NCBI GenBank assembly: GCA_017560855.1
Contig: JAFZEB010000049.1
Location: 1 to 5,274 of the forward strand
Direction of reading: 5' to 3'
From: Ruminiclostridium sp.
GTDB lineage: Bacteria; Bacillota; Clostridia; Oscillospirales; Oscillospiraceae
Length of the DNA stretch: 5,274 bases
Part shown: positions 4,905 to 5,274 of the stretch, piece by piece
Numbering within the stretch: position 1 is the first letter of the stretch
Layout: each line of letters begins with the position of its first letter
The notes under the pieces: model-generated
Told to the model about the DNA's origin: nothing
Seen by the model: only the letters and a program-made list of their open reading frames with translations
Database searches by the model: none
Position numbers and translations under genes: made by a program

Positions 4905-5037
4905 GCTTCGCAGAATTTTGCCTCCACAGAGGCAAAACAAATTCCAATCATCTTTTCTGATGACATGTGCATCAGAAAAGATTCTTCTCGGCACGAGAGT
5001 GACCGGTTTACCGGTCGCGGGTCGGGCCGCAAAAAAC
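4905..5037. other. Convergent intergenic stretch holding a run of hairpins
   Basis: No gene is seen between the two terminators. Instead there are consecutive inverted repeats: TTTTGCCTC/GAGGCAAAA (4916-4924/4929-4937), a 13-bp perfect stem (4950-4962/4970-4982) with a 7-nt loop, TCTCG/CGAGA (4986-4990/4994-4998), GACCGGT/ACCGGTC (5001-5007/5010-5016) and GCGG/CCGC (5017-5020/5027-5030). Together they occupy most of the stretch. It may be a repeat element or a structured RNA; no promoter was recognised and no known RNA family was matched. Confidence 0.6.
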
Positions 5038-5072
5038 ACTTTGGGATGGGCGAGAATCACCCATCCCAAAGT
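5031..5072 (-). terminator. Intrinsic terminator of argS
   Basis: On the minus strand a perfect 13-bp stem (ACTTTGGGATGGG against 5038-5050 / 5060-5072) with a 9-nt loop is followed by GTGTTTTTT (ending at 5031). It begins 6 nt after the argS stop codon. Confidence 0.92.
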
Positions 5073-5078
5073 CTTTTA

Positions 5079-5274
5079 TCACATTTTCTCGGGAGCAGTA
5101 ACGCCCAGCAGGTTCAGGCAGTTGGCCAGAACGGAGCGGACGCTGTCAGCCAGCTTCAGACGGGCAGCCAGCACAGCGGGCTCCTCGCCCTTGATGCGGC
5201 AGGCACCGTAGAAGCGGTGGAAGTCGCCAGCCAGCTCAACCAGGTAGCGGTTGATACGGGAGGGATCGTAGTCA
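5079..5274 (-). CDS. argS: Arginyl-tRNA synthetase, C-terminal fragment (cut by window edge)
   Basis: The last 64 codons of a gene entering from the right edge, ending in TGA at 5079-5081. The protein is the end of the DALR anticodon-binding domain of class I arginyl-tRNA synthetase, the helical bundle that reads the tRNA-Arg anticodon stem in the cytoplasm. Visible family features are RYLVELAGDFHRFYGACRI (residues 9-27 of the fragment), with the conserved FHxFY followed by a short strand-like turn; ARLKLADSVRSVLANCL (37-53); and the terminal LLGVTAPEKM (55-64), which ends as ArgS proteins do (LGVxAPExM). The catalytic HIGH and KMSK-like regions lie outside the window. The gene is convergent with the cysteine desulfurase gene and has its own terminator, so the two are not functionally linked by position. 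DALR domains also occur in other synthetases, but the APEKM ending points to ArgS. Confidence 0.93.
   Translation of the reverse strand, partial: DYDPSRINRYLVELAGDFHRFYGACRIKGEEPAVLAARLKLADSVRSVLANCLNLLGVTAPEKM

Overview
The window looks like chromosomal DNA from a GC-rich gut clostridium of the Oscillospiraceae (Flavonifractor / Pseudoflavonifractor / Lawsonibacter type). This is an inference from Firmicutes-style GGAGG ribosome sites, clostridial-looking protein sequences, strong G/C preference at third codon positions in the housekeeping genes, and the C-rich hairpin repeats typical of intergenic DNA in these bacteria. No gene was identified by database search.

Layout, left to right. (1) 2-319, minus: the first 106 codons of an MmeI-type restriction-modification enzyme, running off the left edge. 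(2) 320-642: divergent intergenic region with a 143-bp inverted-repeat element (419-561). (3) 643-1773, plus: a secreted D-Ala-D-Ala carboxypeptidase of the PBP5/DacF type. It ends at a hairpin (1778-1809) that also serves the convergent operon on its right. (4) 1808-3467, minus: a two-gene operon made of a PadR-type repressor gene and, 1 nt downstream, a 441-aa membrane protein. The membrane protein has an N-terminal cytoplasmic 'permease prefix' domain followed by ten predicted membrane segments that resemble a highly diverged FtsW/RodA/SpoVE (SEDS) glycosyltransferase. The operon has a near-consensus promoter with an inverted repeat over its -10 side. (5) 3468-3701: divergent promoter region with a second hairpin repeat between the two -35 boxes. 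(6) 3702-4847, plus: a cysteine desulfurase of the NifS/IscS class with its own consensus promoter and terminator. (7) 4848-5078: convergent intergenic region with two terminators flanking a run of hairpins. (8) 5079-5274, minus: the C-terminus of arginyl-tRNA synthetase.

The housekeeping genes (carboxypeptidase, cysteine desulfurase, argS) are ordinary. The most unusual unit is the PadR/SEDS-like operon: a ligand-responsive repressor appears to control a private, diverged cell-wall polymerase-like protein that carries the kind of prefix domain normally found on PadR-linked permeases. It is visibly less GC-rich than its neighbours. The other notable signal is a family of hairpin modules in the gaps. 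Their stems differ in sequence between copies but remain paired, and two copies in inverted orientation make up the 143-bp element.
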